Positions 35,315 to 43,480 of a DNA stretch of 64,000 bases are shown here, piece by piece. The stretch comes from Rheinheimera sp. (GTDB taxonomy: Bacteria > Pseudomonadota > Gammaproteobacteria > Enterobacterales > Alteromonadaceae). Position 1 is the stretch's first letter, and the number at the start of each line of letters is the position of its first letter. The position numbers and the translations under genes are program-made. Below the pieces are notes generated by a model. The model was given only the letters and a program-made list of their open reading frames with translations, was not told the DNA's origin and did no database searches. Where the stretch lies: contig NZ_JAUYGV010000008.1 in the NCBI RefSeq assembly GCF_030690345.1, positions 622,433-686,432 on the forward strand, written 5' to 3'.

Positions 35315-36171
35315 CAGGCGGCCCTGTCGTTAATCCACTGTTCCATCGTGGTAAAAGATGGCTTTTGTTCTTCATTGATCATGCGCCGGCCGGAGTCGGT
35401 CGCCACTATGGCAACATGGCCCTTGGCGTGCGCCACCAAAATAGCGCGTACACATTCCAGTAAGGCAACCTGCTTTTTCACATACTGCTCCATCGCCGAA
35501 CTCAGCGGTGCCATAAAGCAGTAACAGCCAAAAATACCGATAAAGGTACCTACCAACGCGGCCGCAACGTGATAACCGATATTGCTCAGCGGCCCGTCAA
35601 GGTGTTGCATAGTAATAATAATGCCGCCTACTGCGGCCAAAATACCAAAGCCCGGCATAGCTTCAGCAATCACCGCCATGGCGGCAGACGGCTTCAGCTT
35701 TTGTAGCTCTATGGTATAAATTTCCTGTTCCAGCAGGTTGTCAAAATCGTGTGCACTCAGCTTGCCCATACTCATCAAACGCAGGTTGTCACAGACAAAC
35801 ACCACCAGGGCTTCGTGCTCTAACACCAACGGGTAAGCCAGAAAAACCGAACTGGTGTGCGGGTTTTCCACATGGTCGTCCAGTTCGCGCAGGCCTTTGC
35901 TTTTAGCCAGGTCTAACAAGGTGTGCATTAATAACAGCAGTTCGCGATACAGCTCAGTGCTGTCTTTTTGCTTAACAAACTGCGACCGCACCTGAGCCCA
36001 CATTTCTTTTAAAACATAGGTAGAATTTCCCACTACCAGGGCACCAAAGCCGGCGCCGAAAATAATCAGAAACTCAGCCGGCTGCCACAAAGTGGCGGGG
36101 TTGCCACCGGCAAACATATAACCGCCTACCACTGCACCCAGCACTATGGCGAAACCTAAAATTTTCTGCAT
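35314..36171 (-). CDS. lafT: MotA-type stator protein (LafT)
   Basis: A 285-residue protein with four membrane segments and a cytoplasmic loop between segments 2 and 3. The loop contains the charged stretch KSKGLRELDDHVENP, corresponding to the FliG-contacting Arg90/Glu98 region of E. coli MotA. The size is close to E. coli MotA (295) rather than the sodium-type PomA (about 253), supporting proton coupling. It lies 19 bases after the fliA stop. Confidence 0.95.
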   Translation of the reverse strand: MQKILGFAIVLGAVVGGYMFAGGNPATLWQPAEFLIIFGAGFGALVVGNSTYVLKEMWAQVRSQFVKQKDSTELYRELLLLMHTLLDLAKSKGLRELDDHVENPHTSSVFLAYPLVLEHEALVVFVCDNLRLMSMGKLSAHDFDNLLEQEIYTIELQKLKPSAAMAVIAEAMPGFGILAAVGGIIITMQHLDGPLSNIGYHVAAALVGTFIGIFGCYCFMAPLSSAMEQYVKKQVALLECVRAILVAHAKGHVAIVATDSGRRMINEEQKPSFTTMEQWINDRAA

Positions 36172-36190
36172 TGTTCTGCTTCCTGTACCG

Positions 36191-36910
36191 TTACCACTGC
36201 GCCAGCTTTTTGCTGAGCATTTCCACTGATTGTTTATGCAACTGACACACTCTGGACTCAGTCAGCTCCAGCACCAGTGCAATCTCCTTCATATTCAGCT
36301 CATGGCTGTAATACAACTGCAGCAACAACTTGTTGCGATCCGGCAGTGTCGACATGGCCTTTTTCAGTGACAATTTCAGCTCCAGCTGGCTCAGATTACT
36401 GCTACCCAGCTGGGCTTCAGATTGCTGCTCCATAATGAGATCCAGGCTTTCCATCGCTTCCGCCTGGCCAACGTATTGCAGCTCCAGCAAGGTTTTCAGC
36501 TCAATACCCAGGGCTTCACATAACTCTTCGTCGGTGGGAATGCGTCCCAGTTGCCTGGTTAATTCACGGGTTTTGTCACGCAGCTGATGCGATTGCTGAC
36601 GTAACTGGCGCGGACGCCAGTCGGTACGGCGAAACTCGTCCAGCATGGCACCGCGAATACGCTTGAAGGCATAGGACTCAAACTGCTCATCGGCTTCACG
36701 GCCATAACGGCGCAGCGCACTTAACAAGCCCATCAGGCCTATTTGCTGTAAATCGTCTTTATCTACCATACTGCCGACCAGGCTGCGTAAGTGCGCGGCG
36801 GCGCGCTTAACCAGATGGCTGTAGCGGTTTAGCGCAGCAGTTTCCTGCGCCGGGGTCAGCTTAAAGCTGCCGGGTTGTTCCGGGTCTGCCCACTGTTTGG
36901 TTGCCAGCAT
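36191..36910 (-). CDS. lafS: FliA-type sigma-28 factor (LafS)
   Basis: A 239-residue sigma factor from the ATG at 36908-36910, preceded by AGGG. An upstream ATG would overlap fliL and lacks a ribosome site. Region 2 (VDKDDLQQIGLMGLLSALRRYG, SYAFKRIRGAMLDEFRRTDWRP), region 3 and region 4 (HELNMKEIALVLELTESRVCQLHKQSVEML) are all intact. It should transcribe late lateral genes such as lafA. Its partner anti-sigma factor FlgM is encoded at 54169-54462. It sits inside the large operon, so sigma-28 is made together with hook-length control and stator proteins. Confidence 0.95.
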   Translation of the reverse strand: MLATKQWADPEQPGSFKLTPAQETAALNRYSHLVKRAAAHLRSLVGSMVDKDDLQQIGLMGLLSALRRYGREADEQFESYAFKRIRGAMLDEFRRTDWRPRQLRQQSHQLRDKTRELTRQLGRIPTDEELCEALGIELKTLLELQYVGQAEAMESLDLIMEQQSEAQLGSSNLSQLELKLSLKKAMSTLPDRNKLLLQLYYSHELNMKEIALVLELTESRVCQLHKQSVEMLSKKLAQW

Positions 36911-36920
36911 TATCAATGCC

Positions 36921-37343
36921 CTACTGAATAAACACGTTAGTAACCAGCACCTGTTCAATCTGATGACTGAATTTATGCTGACGTAAGGTGAGGTTGAATT
37001 TTTCCAGCAGCTGTTGCTGTACCTGCGGAATATCTTTAAAGCCGGTTTTCACATCAACATGGTTGCTGTTGGAAAAATGCTGTACCAGGGTGTTACGCAA
37101 CAGCGGTGCAGCATCCTGCAGCATCGCCAGCACCAGTTGATCATGGCTGACTAATGTCAGCTCTAATACCAGGTAACGTGAATGCTGCGGACTGTCGACG
37201 CTGATCACAAAGCGCTCTAACGGGTAAAACAGTGGCTTGCTTTGCTCCACCACCGGCGGGTTTTTCTGGCTGTACCAATAACTGCCACCGACGCCGGCGG
37301 CAACTAATAAGGCTGCTACTACGATTAACACTAAGGCTTTCAT
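36921..37343 (-). CDS. fliL: FliL, stator-associated basal-body protein (LafF)
   Basis: A 140-residue single-pass membrane protein: N-terminal anchor (LVLIVVAALLVAAGVGGSYWY) and a periplasmic FliL domain (FYPLERFVISVDSPQHSRYLVLELTL). FliL forms rings around stators and supports torque under load, which fits swarming-type lateral flagella. It lies between fliK and the sigma gene, in the laf order E-F-S. Confidence 0.92.
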   Translation of the reverse strand: MKALVLIVVAALLVAAGVGGSYWYSQKNPPVVEQSKPLFYPLERFVISVDSPQHSRYLVLELTLVSHDQLVLAMLQDAAPLLRNTLVQHFSNSNHVDVKTGFKDIPQVQQQLLEKFNLTLRQHKFSHQIEQVLVTNVFIQ

Positions 37344-37357
37344 CTGCTTTGTTTCTC

Positions 37358-38560
37358 CTATACCAGCCGGTCCAGCCAGCCTGTTGTCTGCTGCACGGCA
37401 GCAGCGCTGTTTAGTTCAGCCGCGTCATCGGCCAGCTGTGCAGCAATTTGTGTTGCTACTGCACTGTGTTGTTTACTCTGTTGCTGTGCCTGGTCGCGTA
37501 CATCCAGCTGCAGGCTTTGTTCTGCGCCAAGCCGCTGAGCCAGTTGCTGGCGCAGTTGGTCAAGGTTTTGCTGCATGGCTTCACGTACCTGGCTATTCGC
37601 CGCATACAGCTGCACGCTGGTACGATCGCCATCCACGCTGACGCTCAGTTCAATCACACCCAGTTGTGGCGGATCGAGACGGATTTGCGCCCGCTGAATT
37701 TGCTGGCCCAGCTGTAAATTGATTTTGTCTGACAATAAATGCACCAGCTTCTGGCCCCACTGGCTGCTTTGCAGGCCGGCTAAATCGGCCTTCCAACTCA
37801 AGGCCGCTTCCGCGCCGGCGGCTGTGCTGCCGCTTGCTGCTGCGGTTGCTGTTACGCCGCTGACTGCGGCGCTGCTACTATCTTGCTGTTGCACCGACCC
37901 CAGCGCCTGGCGGATAAACTGCTGTAAACTGGTGCCTTGCAGCGGTAATACCGTTTGCGGGGCTAAACCGGCTTGCTGTGCTGCGGTGTTTTGCTGTGCC
38001 TGTTGCGTCAACAGCGTTTGCTCTGTCACGGCCTGGCGTTGTGCTTCTGTTGCCGTCGCTGTAGCCGCAGAAGCTGCCAGCGCCGCCATGGCAGCCGTTT
38101 GCCCGGTTGCAGCTACGCTGTTATGTTGCGCCACTGCATTCAGGCCGGCGGCTGTGTCCGTTGGTATATTGCTGTAAAACACACTGCGTTCTGCCGCAAA
38201 GCTGTACGACAAATTCAGTGCAGCGACAGTATTAGTTTGGCTATCAGCATGGCTCTGCTGCGTCGTTGCGTTGTCCGTTAAGGGCACCGGCAGCAGCTCA
38301 GCCGTGACAATATCTGTGATATCAAACAATGCGGCGTCGGCCACTGCAACTTCAATTGCTGCACCGTCTGATGGCAATGCTGTATCCGCAACCTCAGATG
38401 GTTCGCTTTGTTGCGTACTCTGTTGTGTTATGCCAGCCAACAAGTCTGCATAGTTTTCTGCAGCGCTATCCTGCTGCGGCGCCGTAGCATAATTACCTTG
38501 CACCGCCGCCGTCTTTGCCTGTGATTGTGCCTTGTTAAGTGCCGGCATTAATTGCGTCAC
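37358..38560 (-). CDS. fliK: FliK, hook-length control protein (LafE)
   Basis: A 400-residue protein with a long Ala/Gln/Thr-rich low-complexity ruler region (about 1-265). The C-terminal FliK domain (about 270-370) contains LHLSDKINLQLGQQ-like sequence and the signature AQIRLDPPQLGVIELSVSVDGD. FliK is secreted, measures hook length and triggers the FlhB switch. Repetitive composition explains the many spurious overlapping frames here. It overlaps the fliT-like gene by four bases. Confidence 0.92.
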   Translation of the reverse strand: MTQLMPALNKAQSQAKTAAVQGNYATAPQQDSAAENYADLLAGITQQSTQQSEPSEVADTALPSDGAAIEVAVADAALFDITDIVTAELLPVPLTDNATTQQSHADSQTNTVAALNLSYSFAAERSVFYSNIPTDTAAGLNAVAQHNSVAATGQTAAMAALAASAATATATEAQRQAVTEQTLLTQQAQQNTAAQQAGLAPQTVLPLQGTSLQQFIRQALGSVQQQDSSSAAVSGVTATAAASGSTAAGAEAALSWKADLAGLQSSQWGQKLVHLLSDKINLQLGQQIQRAQIRLDPPQLGVIELSVSVDGDRTSVQLYAANSQVREAMQQNLDQLRQQLAQRLGAEQSLQLDVRDQAQQQSKQHSAVATQIAAQLADDAAELNSAAAVQQTTGWLDRLV

Positions 38561-38883
38561 AGCGATTTCCCTTCTGTCGTTTGCCGGTAGGCCACTAAAC
38601 CCTCACGTTTTTGATTAAACTGTTTCATCTGAATTTCGGTGCGGCTCAGTTCACTTTTGGCCAGCTTTAACACATGCTGATAGTTCTGCCGCAGCGCATT
38701 AAGCTGAGAAGCAAATTGCTCTTTGGCACCGGCTTGCTCCAACTGCTGCACCAGAGCTAACAGTTGCCGGTCCAGGCCACGCAATTGCTGCCAGTCTTGC
38801 GCCCGCGCGGCCAACAATAAGTTGTGCTGCAGCAGCGATAACTGCTTTGCCATATCTGTTGCCTGTAGATGGTTTAATGCCAC
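38557..38883 (-). CDS. FliT-like export chaperone (LafD)
   Basis: A 108-residue all-helical protein with GTG start, first gene of the long operon. No strong motif is visible; the call rests on size, helical/coiled-coil content (LLQHNLLLAARAQDWQQLRGLDRQLLALVQQLEQ) and position between the fliS block and fliK, which corresponds to lafD (fliT) of V. parahaemolyticus. FliT-type proteins chaperone the filament cap FliD. An internal ATG at codon 11 is an alternative start. Confidence 0.7.
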   Translation of the reverse strand: MALNHLQATDMAKQLSLLQHNLLLAARAQDWQQLRGLDRQLLALVQQLEQAGAKEQFASQLNALRQNYQHVLKLAKSELSRTEIQMKQFNQKREGLVAYRQTTEGKSL

Positions 38884-38934
38884 ATTCAGCCCCGGTTCAA
38901 TTTTGTTGTTAAAGTGTGTTCGCTAACAAGGTTT

Positions 38935-38950
38935 AGCAAATCGCGGGCCA
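38935..38950 (-). promoter_or_regulatory. Sigma-54 promoter of the fliT-fliK-...-flhA operon
   Basis: The minus strand reads TGGCCCGCGATTTGCT, agreeing with TGGCACGNNNNTTGCA at all but two positions, with GG and GC spaced correctly by ten bases. Transcription would start near 38925, about 42 bases before the fliT GTG. A palindromic putative enhancer lies 50 bases upstream. Confidence 0.8.
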
Positions 38951-38999
38951 TAAATTATATTTATGATTTATAAGGATTTTTAAGAAAGAGGAAGCAAAA

Positions 39000-39032
39000 T
39001 GCGGAAGTGTTGCTTCCGCTGATCGGAAGCGG
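39000..39032. promoter_or_regulatory. Putative LafK enhancer palindrome (fliT side)
   Basis: GCGGAAG-TGTTG-CTTCCGC (39001-39019) is a perfect 7-bp inverted repeat with a 5-base spacer, followed by a third half-site CGGAAGCGG (39024-39032). The same arrangement, including the spacer on the opposite strand, occurs upstream of the flgB sigma-54 promoter at 53369-53398. The rest of 38884-39190 is noncoding: promoter, this site and the fliS terminator. Confidence 0.7.
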
Positions 39033-39105
39033 TAACCGTGCCGCTTGCCGCCGGTAAGTAAACCGGAGGACAAACTCGTATCGCAGTGAAATGCCGGGCG
39101 TTAAA

Positions 39106-39132
39106 TAAAAAAACCGCTGCAAAAGCAGCGGT
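39106..39132 (-). terminator. Intrinsic terminator after fliS
   Basis: On the minus strand ACCGCTGC and GCAGCGGT (39113-39132) form an 8-bp stem with a TTTT loop, followed directly by a run of seven or more T. It lies 58 bases past the fliS stop and separates the lafA/fliD/fliS block from the fliT operon. Confidence 0.9.
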
Positions 39133-39190
39133 AAAAGGTCACATCAGGGTACAAATGCAACATTGCAGGAACGCGGTAAACCAGCTTGGA

Positions 39191-39583
39191 TCAGGCGGCG
39201 TGTTGCGCCAGGCCCTGCCAGCCTTCTTGTAAATTGGTCATAATCACCCGAACGGTATCCAGTTCGGTTAAATCGTTTTTCAGGCTGGCATTAAGTAATG
39301 CCTGGCCACAGTGCTGATACAGCTTTTGCATATTGGCCGCTACTTCGCCGCCGTTTTGCTGGTCCAGCGACGCATCCAGGCCGCCAATAATTTTCAGCAT
39401 CCGCTCAATGCCGGCGGCTTTTTTATCAAAGCGTTTGGCCTGAATATGGCCTTCTACCCGGGCTAACTCATCGAGGAAACCGTCGAATAACATCAGCACC
39501 AGTTTATGAATATCGGCGCCGGCGGCTTTGCCTTCCACTGACGTATTCTGGTACGCCTGGTAACCGTTGGAAAAATCTAACAT
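39191..39583 (-). CDS. fliS: FliS, flagellin export chaperone (LafC)
   Basis: A 130-residue helical-bundle protein with the FliS signature (GYQAYQNTSVEGKAAGADIHKLVLMLFDGFLDELARVEGHI). It binds the flagellin C terminus and keeps it unpolymerised before export. It lies 17 bases after the fliD stop and ends in a strong terminator. Confidence 0.95.
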   Translation of the reverse strand: MLDFSNGYQAYQNTSVEGKAAGADIHKLVLMLFDGFLDELARVEGHIQAKRFDKKAAGIERMLKIIGGLDASLDQQNGGEVAANMQKLYQHCGQALLNASLKNDLTELDTVRVIMTNLQEGWQGLAQHAA

Positions 39584-39600
39584 AAGCTGTCTCTCACTAA

Positions 39601-40893
39601 TTAAAACTGACCCATAGAACTTTCAAGCTGCGCTATCGTCACCTGCATCTGGGTAAACTGGCCCAAATAGCGTTTGTAGGTTAACTCCATGGAATAATCG
39701 TGCCGCTTTTGCTTTTCGGTGACTAAATCCAGGCTGGCCTGAATGGTTTTTTGCTTATCGCCCAACAAACCAAAGTTTTTGCTGTAAGGCTCTATGGTAG
39801 TTTCCAGCTTTGCCAGCATACCGGCGTCGCCGGACAACATGGCCTCAAGCTTGGCCGGATCTTCCGCCAATGCTTGTTCAAAACGCTTGTCGTTAATGCT
39901 CAGCACGCCGTTACGGTCGAATTCTATACCCACGCTGTACAGGGTGCTGCCTTCAAAAGTGCCCTGGAATACGGCACGGAACTGGTTTTGCACGCTGCGC
40001 GCCATACTGTCGTTTTTCAGGTTGGCATCTTTACTGATACTGCCCACTACACTGTTGTAGCCATCAATAAATTTTTTCAGGTTATCTTTTATTGCTTGTT
40101 CATCCTGACCAATTTTAACGCTGACCGGACTATCGGTGCCGGTTTGCACTTTTAATAAATCAATGGTGACGCCTTCAATAACATCGGTCAGGGTATTGCT
40201 GGCGCTGGTCACGCTGATAGCAGTATCGCTACCGAGGCGCACTATGGCGTCCTGCGCCGTTTTCAGCTCCTGCTTCGCAGCCAGGGCGGCGGTAATATCA
40301 GCGCCGGCGGCATCAGCGCCCGGGGTAAAGCCCAACGTAAGCTGATTAGCAGCACCGCTTTCTTCGCTGGAGATCACCAGGAAGGTTTCAGCGCCACTGC
40401 GCATCAAAGTAGCTTTAACGCCTTCGTTATCGGCATGGTTGTTAATCGCCGCGGCCAGGTCGCTTAATTTAGCATTGGCCGGTAAGCCTGCCATATCGAC
40501 CGAAAAGCTATTGCCGGCTAAGTCGATACTAAACTCACCGTCTGTTGCCAGCGCAGCATCTGGGTCAAACGACATCGCCAACTGATGGTTTTGCGCCAGC
40601 TGCTCCACAAAAATCTCATAACTGCCGGCTACGGCATTGCCGCCTGCTTTAACGCTGAGCGTCGACTCGCTGCTGCTACTGGCGGTGTTAGCCAGAATGC
40701 TGTTGTCGCCGCTGCGGAAATCTTTAATCTGGGTAGAAAAGTCTTTCAGAGCTGTTTGCAGCTTTTTAATCGCATTAAGCTGGCTGCTAAATTGGTTCGC
40801 TTTAGTCGATAACAATTTGTCTTTCCCCGCACGTTCAATTTGCGTGTATTGGCTGGCCAGATACTGCGGATCAATACTTAAATACGACGACAT
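39601..40893 (-). CDS. fliD: FliD, filament cap protein (LafB)
   Basis: A 430-residue protein with the N-terminal FliD domain (SQYTQIERAGKDKLLSTKANQFSSQLNAIKKLQTALKDF) and the C-terminal FliD domain (LNSVVGSI-like region, RFRAVFQGT-like, ending TYKRYLGQFTQMQVTIAQLESSMGQF). It forms the pentameric cap under which flagellin polymerises. It is separated from lafA by a terminator-like hairpin, so it may have its own promoter or depend on read-through. Confidence 0.95.
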   Translation of the reverse strand: MSSYLSIDPQYLASQYTQIERAGKDKLLSTKANQFSSQLNAIKKLQTALKDFSTQIKDFRSGDNSILANTASSSSESTLSVKAGGNAVAGSYEIFVEQLAQNHQLAMSFDPDAALATDGEFSIDLAGNSFSVDMAGLPANAKLSDLAAAINNHADNEGVKATLMRSGAETFLVISSEESGAANQLTLGFTPGADAAGADITAALAAKQELKTAQDAIVRLGSDTAISVTSASNTLTDVIEGVTIDLLKVQTGTDSPVSVKIGQDEQAIKDNLKKFIDGYNSVVGSISKDANLKNDSMARSVQNQFRAVFQGTFEGSTLYSVGIEFDRNGVLSINDKRFEQALAEDPAKLEAMLSGDAGMLAKLETTIEPYSKNFGLLGDKQKTIQASLDLVTEKQKRHDYSMELTYKRYLGQFTQMQVTIAQLESSMGQF

Positions 40894-40931
40894 AATGCTT
40901 ACCTTTTGCCAGTTAATGACGCTTTGAAAAT

Positions 40932-40957
40932 ACCCTGCCAGCCGCGGCCGGCAGGGT
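40932..40957 (-). terminator. Terminator after the flagellin gene lafA
   Basis: ACCCTGCC (40932-40939) and GGCAGGGT (40950-40957) form an 8-bp GC-rich stem followed on the minus strand by TATTTTC, 26 bases past the flagellin stop codon. Likely partial termination that sets high flagellin relative to FliD. Confidence 0.7.
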
Positions 40958-40982
40958 TATGACACGATTACTATGCTGTGAA

Positions 40983-41822
40983 TTAACGCAGCAGTGAACC
41001 AATCATCTGTGTAGTGCTGTTAGATGCGCTCAGTACAGAAATACCTGAGTTCATCAGTAACTGTTGCTTAGTCATGCTTGAGGTTTCTTTAGCGAAATCA
41101 GCATCCATTAACTGAGAAGCAGAAGCTTGAGTGTTTTCAGCCATGTTGGTCACGTTGTTGATAGTGTGATCCAAACGGTTCATCGTAGCACCCAGGTTAG
41201 CACGGGCGGCACCGATAGAATCGATCAGGGTATCTACGTCGCCCATAGCGGTAGAAGAAGTAGCTTGGTCAGTTAAACCACCGGCAAAAGCGCCAATAGC
41301 GGTAGTTACATCACCCAGCTCGGCTGAAATATCTACATCTAAAGTTTCAGCAGCTGAAGAACCGATTTGGAACGTCACAGCAGCAGAGAACTTACCGGCT
41401 GCATCTAACAAAGTAGTGCCTGAACCGTAAGAGGTGTTGTCCATGATGTTAGTTAATTCAGCAGACAGTGCTTCGAATTCACCGCTTATTGCAGTGTATT
41501 CAGAAGTATTGTTCGTGCCGTTGGCGCCTTGCGTTGCCAGCTCTTTCATCCGGAAAGCAATGTTAGTCATCTCTTCAAACGCGCCTTCAGCGGTTTGCAG
41601 CATTGAGTTTGCATTGTTGGCGTTGTAAATAGCCGCTTCCTGACCACGCACCTGAGCGTTCAGACGGTTTGCAATTTGCAGACCGGCAGCATCATCTTTC
41701 GCAGAGTTAATTTTGAAGCCAGAACCTAAACGCTCCAGCGCTACAGATAAATCGTTGTTAGTACGACCCAGTTGGTTTTGGATCGACTTTGAAGCTGCAT
41801 TAGATTGAATTGATAAAGCCAT
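40983..41822 (-). CDS. lafA: LafA, lateral flagellin
   Basis: A 279-residue flagellin with intact D0/D1 termini: N-terminal MALSIQSNAASKSIQNQLGRT through LGSGFKINSAKDDAAGLQIANRLNAQ, and C-terminal ADFAKETSSMTKQQLLMNSGISVLS ending SLLR. The central variable domain is short (about residues 140-200), giving a small lateral-type subunit. It is the only flagellin gene in the window. Ser/Thr residues in the centre are possible glycosylation sites for the neighbouring Maf protein. It is monocistronic, with a candidate sigma-28 promoter and an AGGAG site before the ATG. Confidence 0.96.
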   Translation of the reverse strand: MALSIQSNAASKSIQNQLGRTNNDLSVALERLGSGFKINSAKDDAAGLQIANRLNAQVRGQEAAIYNANNANSMLQTAEGAFEEMTNIAFRMKELATQGANGTNNTSEYTAISGEFEALSAELTNIMDNTSYGSGTTLLDAAGKFSAAVTFQIGSSAAETLDVDISAELGDVTTAIGAFAGGLTDQATSSTAMGDVDTLIDSIGAARANLGATMNRLDHTINNVTNMAENTQASASQLMDADFAKETSSMTKQQLLMNSGISVLSASNSTTQMIGSLLR

Positions 41823-41863
41823 CGTTGGATCTCCTGTGATTGATTGCTCAGGGATATAAAGCG

Positions 41864-41889
41864 ACGACGGCGAAAAAGAACTGAAATTA
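41864..41889 (-). promoter_or_regulatory. Candidate sigma-28 promoter of lafA
   Basis: The minus strand has TAAT (41886-41889), 14 bases, then GCCGTCGT (41864-41871). The GCCG core is right, but the rest of the -10 and the -35 deviate and spacing is one short of the usual 15. Position, about 35 bases from RNA start to the ATG, is suitable. Confidence 0.35.
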
Positions 41890-41911
41890 TTTTTTTGAAA
41901 TTTTTAGCGGA

Positions 41912-42166
41912 TTATTGCAGCAGATCGGCCAGTTCATATTCCAGGTAATCGGCCAGGCCTAACCAATCACGTTGCTGCTGACACTGTAACACCGCTGTCA
42001 GGATCTGTTGCAACTGGCCATACTGCTGAGGTGTCGCCTGGCAAAATAAGCTAATCAGCTTTTCAGCCAAAGCGGCAAGTTCAAGCGCCGGCCCGGTGGT
42101 AATACCAAGCCGGAACTGCAGCGCCAGCTTAGCGGCGTGCTGCCGGCATTGAGTAATAGTGGCCAT
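41912..42166 (-). CDS. Small helical protein of unknown function beside Maf
   Basis: An 84-residue, mostly helical protein with two segments rich in Leu, Ala and Gln (KLALQFRLGITTGPALELAALAEKLI; YGQLQQILTAVLQCQQQRD) and an acidic C terminus (YLEYELADLLQ). No signal peptide or membrane helix. Its start overlaps the stop of the Maf gene, so they are coupled. I do not recognise the family. Location between Maf and flagellin suggests an accessory in flagellin modification or export, perhaps a chaperone (inference). Confidence 0.6.
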   Translation of the reverse strand: MATITQCRQHAAKLALQFRLGITTGPALELAALAEKLISLFCQATPQQYGQLQQILTAVLQCQQQRDWLGLADYLEYELADLLQ

Positions 42167-43476
42167 TATGCTGTTAACTCCGGATGATATTCGGTACCGG
42201 CTATTACCGCACCGGCTTTAGAAGTATTAAAAAACCTTACGTTGGGCTGGCCGGCAATATAGCGCTCCAACCCGGTCAGATAGGTCAGTAAATTGCGCAG
42301 CGTGGGCACTTTAGCGCCAAAGCCGTTAACCACCTGCGCGGTAGCGTGTTGATAAGCCGGGCCTATGCTGCCATTTTGCCAGTTCGCATGGGTTTTATTG
42401 TGGCTAAAGGCAAAGTCGGCACCAAACAGCACAACACGTTTGGCGCCCATTTTTACCGCTAAATCCACAGCGGGGTGGATAACGCTGCCATAGCTGAATA
42501 ATGACGCCGCCGGCAGTTGCTTACGCAGCGGTGCAAAAACTGCACTGTCGCTCAAGGCAACATAGCGCGGACCGGGAAACTGCTGTAACAGCTCCGCGTT
42601 AGCCAGCGGAAAATACACCAGGCTGCTGGCCGCGGTTAAGGCGCTGCAGGGTAAATGTTCTGAGGTTATTTTATGGTCGCGGCTGACAATAATATCCGGC
42701 CGGATCTGCTGTGCCAGCAACCCCGGCACGGCGGTATCCAGGCAAATAAACAATGGTGCCGCCGGCTGCTGTTGTACCTTTTGAAGATGAGCGTAATGCG
42801 GCTCCAGCGATGGCCCGGTAGCAATAACATACACCTCACGGTTGGCTGCGAGGCTGTTAAATAAGCTTTGTACCGGCTTATCTTGCTGCCAAAAGCGCTG
42901 ATTCTGCTGCAAGCGGGGTAAAAATGCACTGATATCCTGCTGCAGACGCTGCGCCGCATAACCGGCTTCCAGCTCAGCATACAGCCGGTCGCAGATTTTT
43001 AAACTGCCGTCACTGGCCAGCACTAATTCCGACGGCAGTAAGGCATAGGGCAGTTGCAAATCTTGCTGTTGCGCAGCCCATTGCAGCGTTACTCTGGGGT
43101 CGTTCAGCCAATGGCGCTGATCTAACAGCTGCAGCACCAGGGCAAAAATATATTCATTTAAAATGCAGACGCTCAGTTGTTGCAGCTGCTCTCTGGCAAG
43201 CAACTGCTGTTGCAGGTCGCCAAGGCCGGTGCCGTATAGGGTGATCTGCCGGTAATGCCGCGGTAATTTACTGATTTGTTGTAAGGCTTCACGTTGCCGG
43301 TCATGCCGGCTGGTAAGCTGGATACCGTTAATAACCAGGGTGCTGTCGCGGCCTTCGGCCAGCCGCACCGCCGGCCTGTGTTGCTCTGCAGTGGCGGCCT
43401 GCTGCAGCACAGTGGCCAGTGCCGGCCAGCGCCGGCTAATCACTGCTAAATTTTGTTTGAAACAGTCATTACTCAT
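42166..43476 (-). CDS. Motility accessory factor Maf (DUF115-type flagellin glycosyltransferase)
   Basis: A 436-residue soluble protein. The central core shows the MAF_flag10/DUF115 pattern: EVYVIATGPSLEPHYAHLQ (about 215-233), PLFICLDTAVPGLLAQQIRPDIIVSRD, and RVVLFGADFAFSHNKTHA (about 350-367). Maf proteins of Aeromonas, Campylobacter and others transfer nonulosonic acids such as pseudaminic acid to flagellin before export. Sugar biosynthesis genes are not in this window, so the donor must be made elsewhere. Position between flgL and lafA supports lateral flagellin as substrate. Confidence 0.85.
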   Translation of the reverse strand: MSNDCFKQNLAVISRRWPALATVLQQAATAEQHRPAVRLAEGRDSTLVINGIQLTSRHDRQREALQQISKLPRHYRQITLYGTGLGDLQQQLLAREQLQQLSVCILNEYIFALVLQLLDQRHWLNDPRVTLQWAAQQQDLQLPYALLPSELVLASDGSLKICDRLYAELEAGYAAQRLQQDISAFLPRLQQNQRFWQQDKPVQSLFNSLAANREVYVIATGPSLEPHYAHLQKVQQQPAAPLFICLDTAVPGLLAQQIRPDIIVSRDHKITSEHLPCSALTAASSLVYFPLANAELLQQFPGPRYVALSDSAVFAPLRKQLPAASLFSYGSVIHPAVDLAVKMGAKRVVLFGADFAFSHNKTHANWQNGSIGPAYQHATAQVVNGFGAKVPTLRNLLTYLTGLERYIAGQPNVRFFNTSKAGAVIAGTEYHPELTA

Positions 43477-43480
43477 CCGC

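Noticed and set aside
37358-38560. Long antisense frames within fliK and other Gln/Ala-rich genes
   Set aside because: They are compositional shadows of repetitive CAG/GCC-rich coding DNA and lack start signals or recognisable domains.
40896-40911. Sigma-54-like TGGCAAAAGGTAAGCA on the minus strand before fliD
   Set aside because: GG and GC spacing is right, but the -12 element lies only three bases from the fliD start codon, so transcription would begin inside the gene; the middle TT is also missing.
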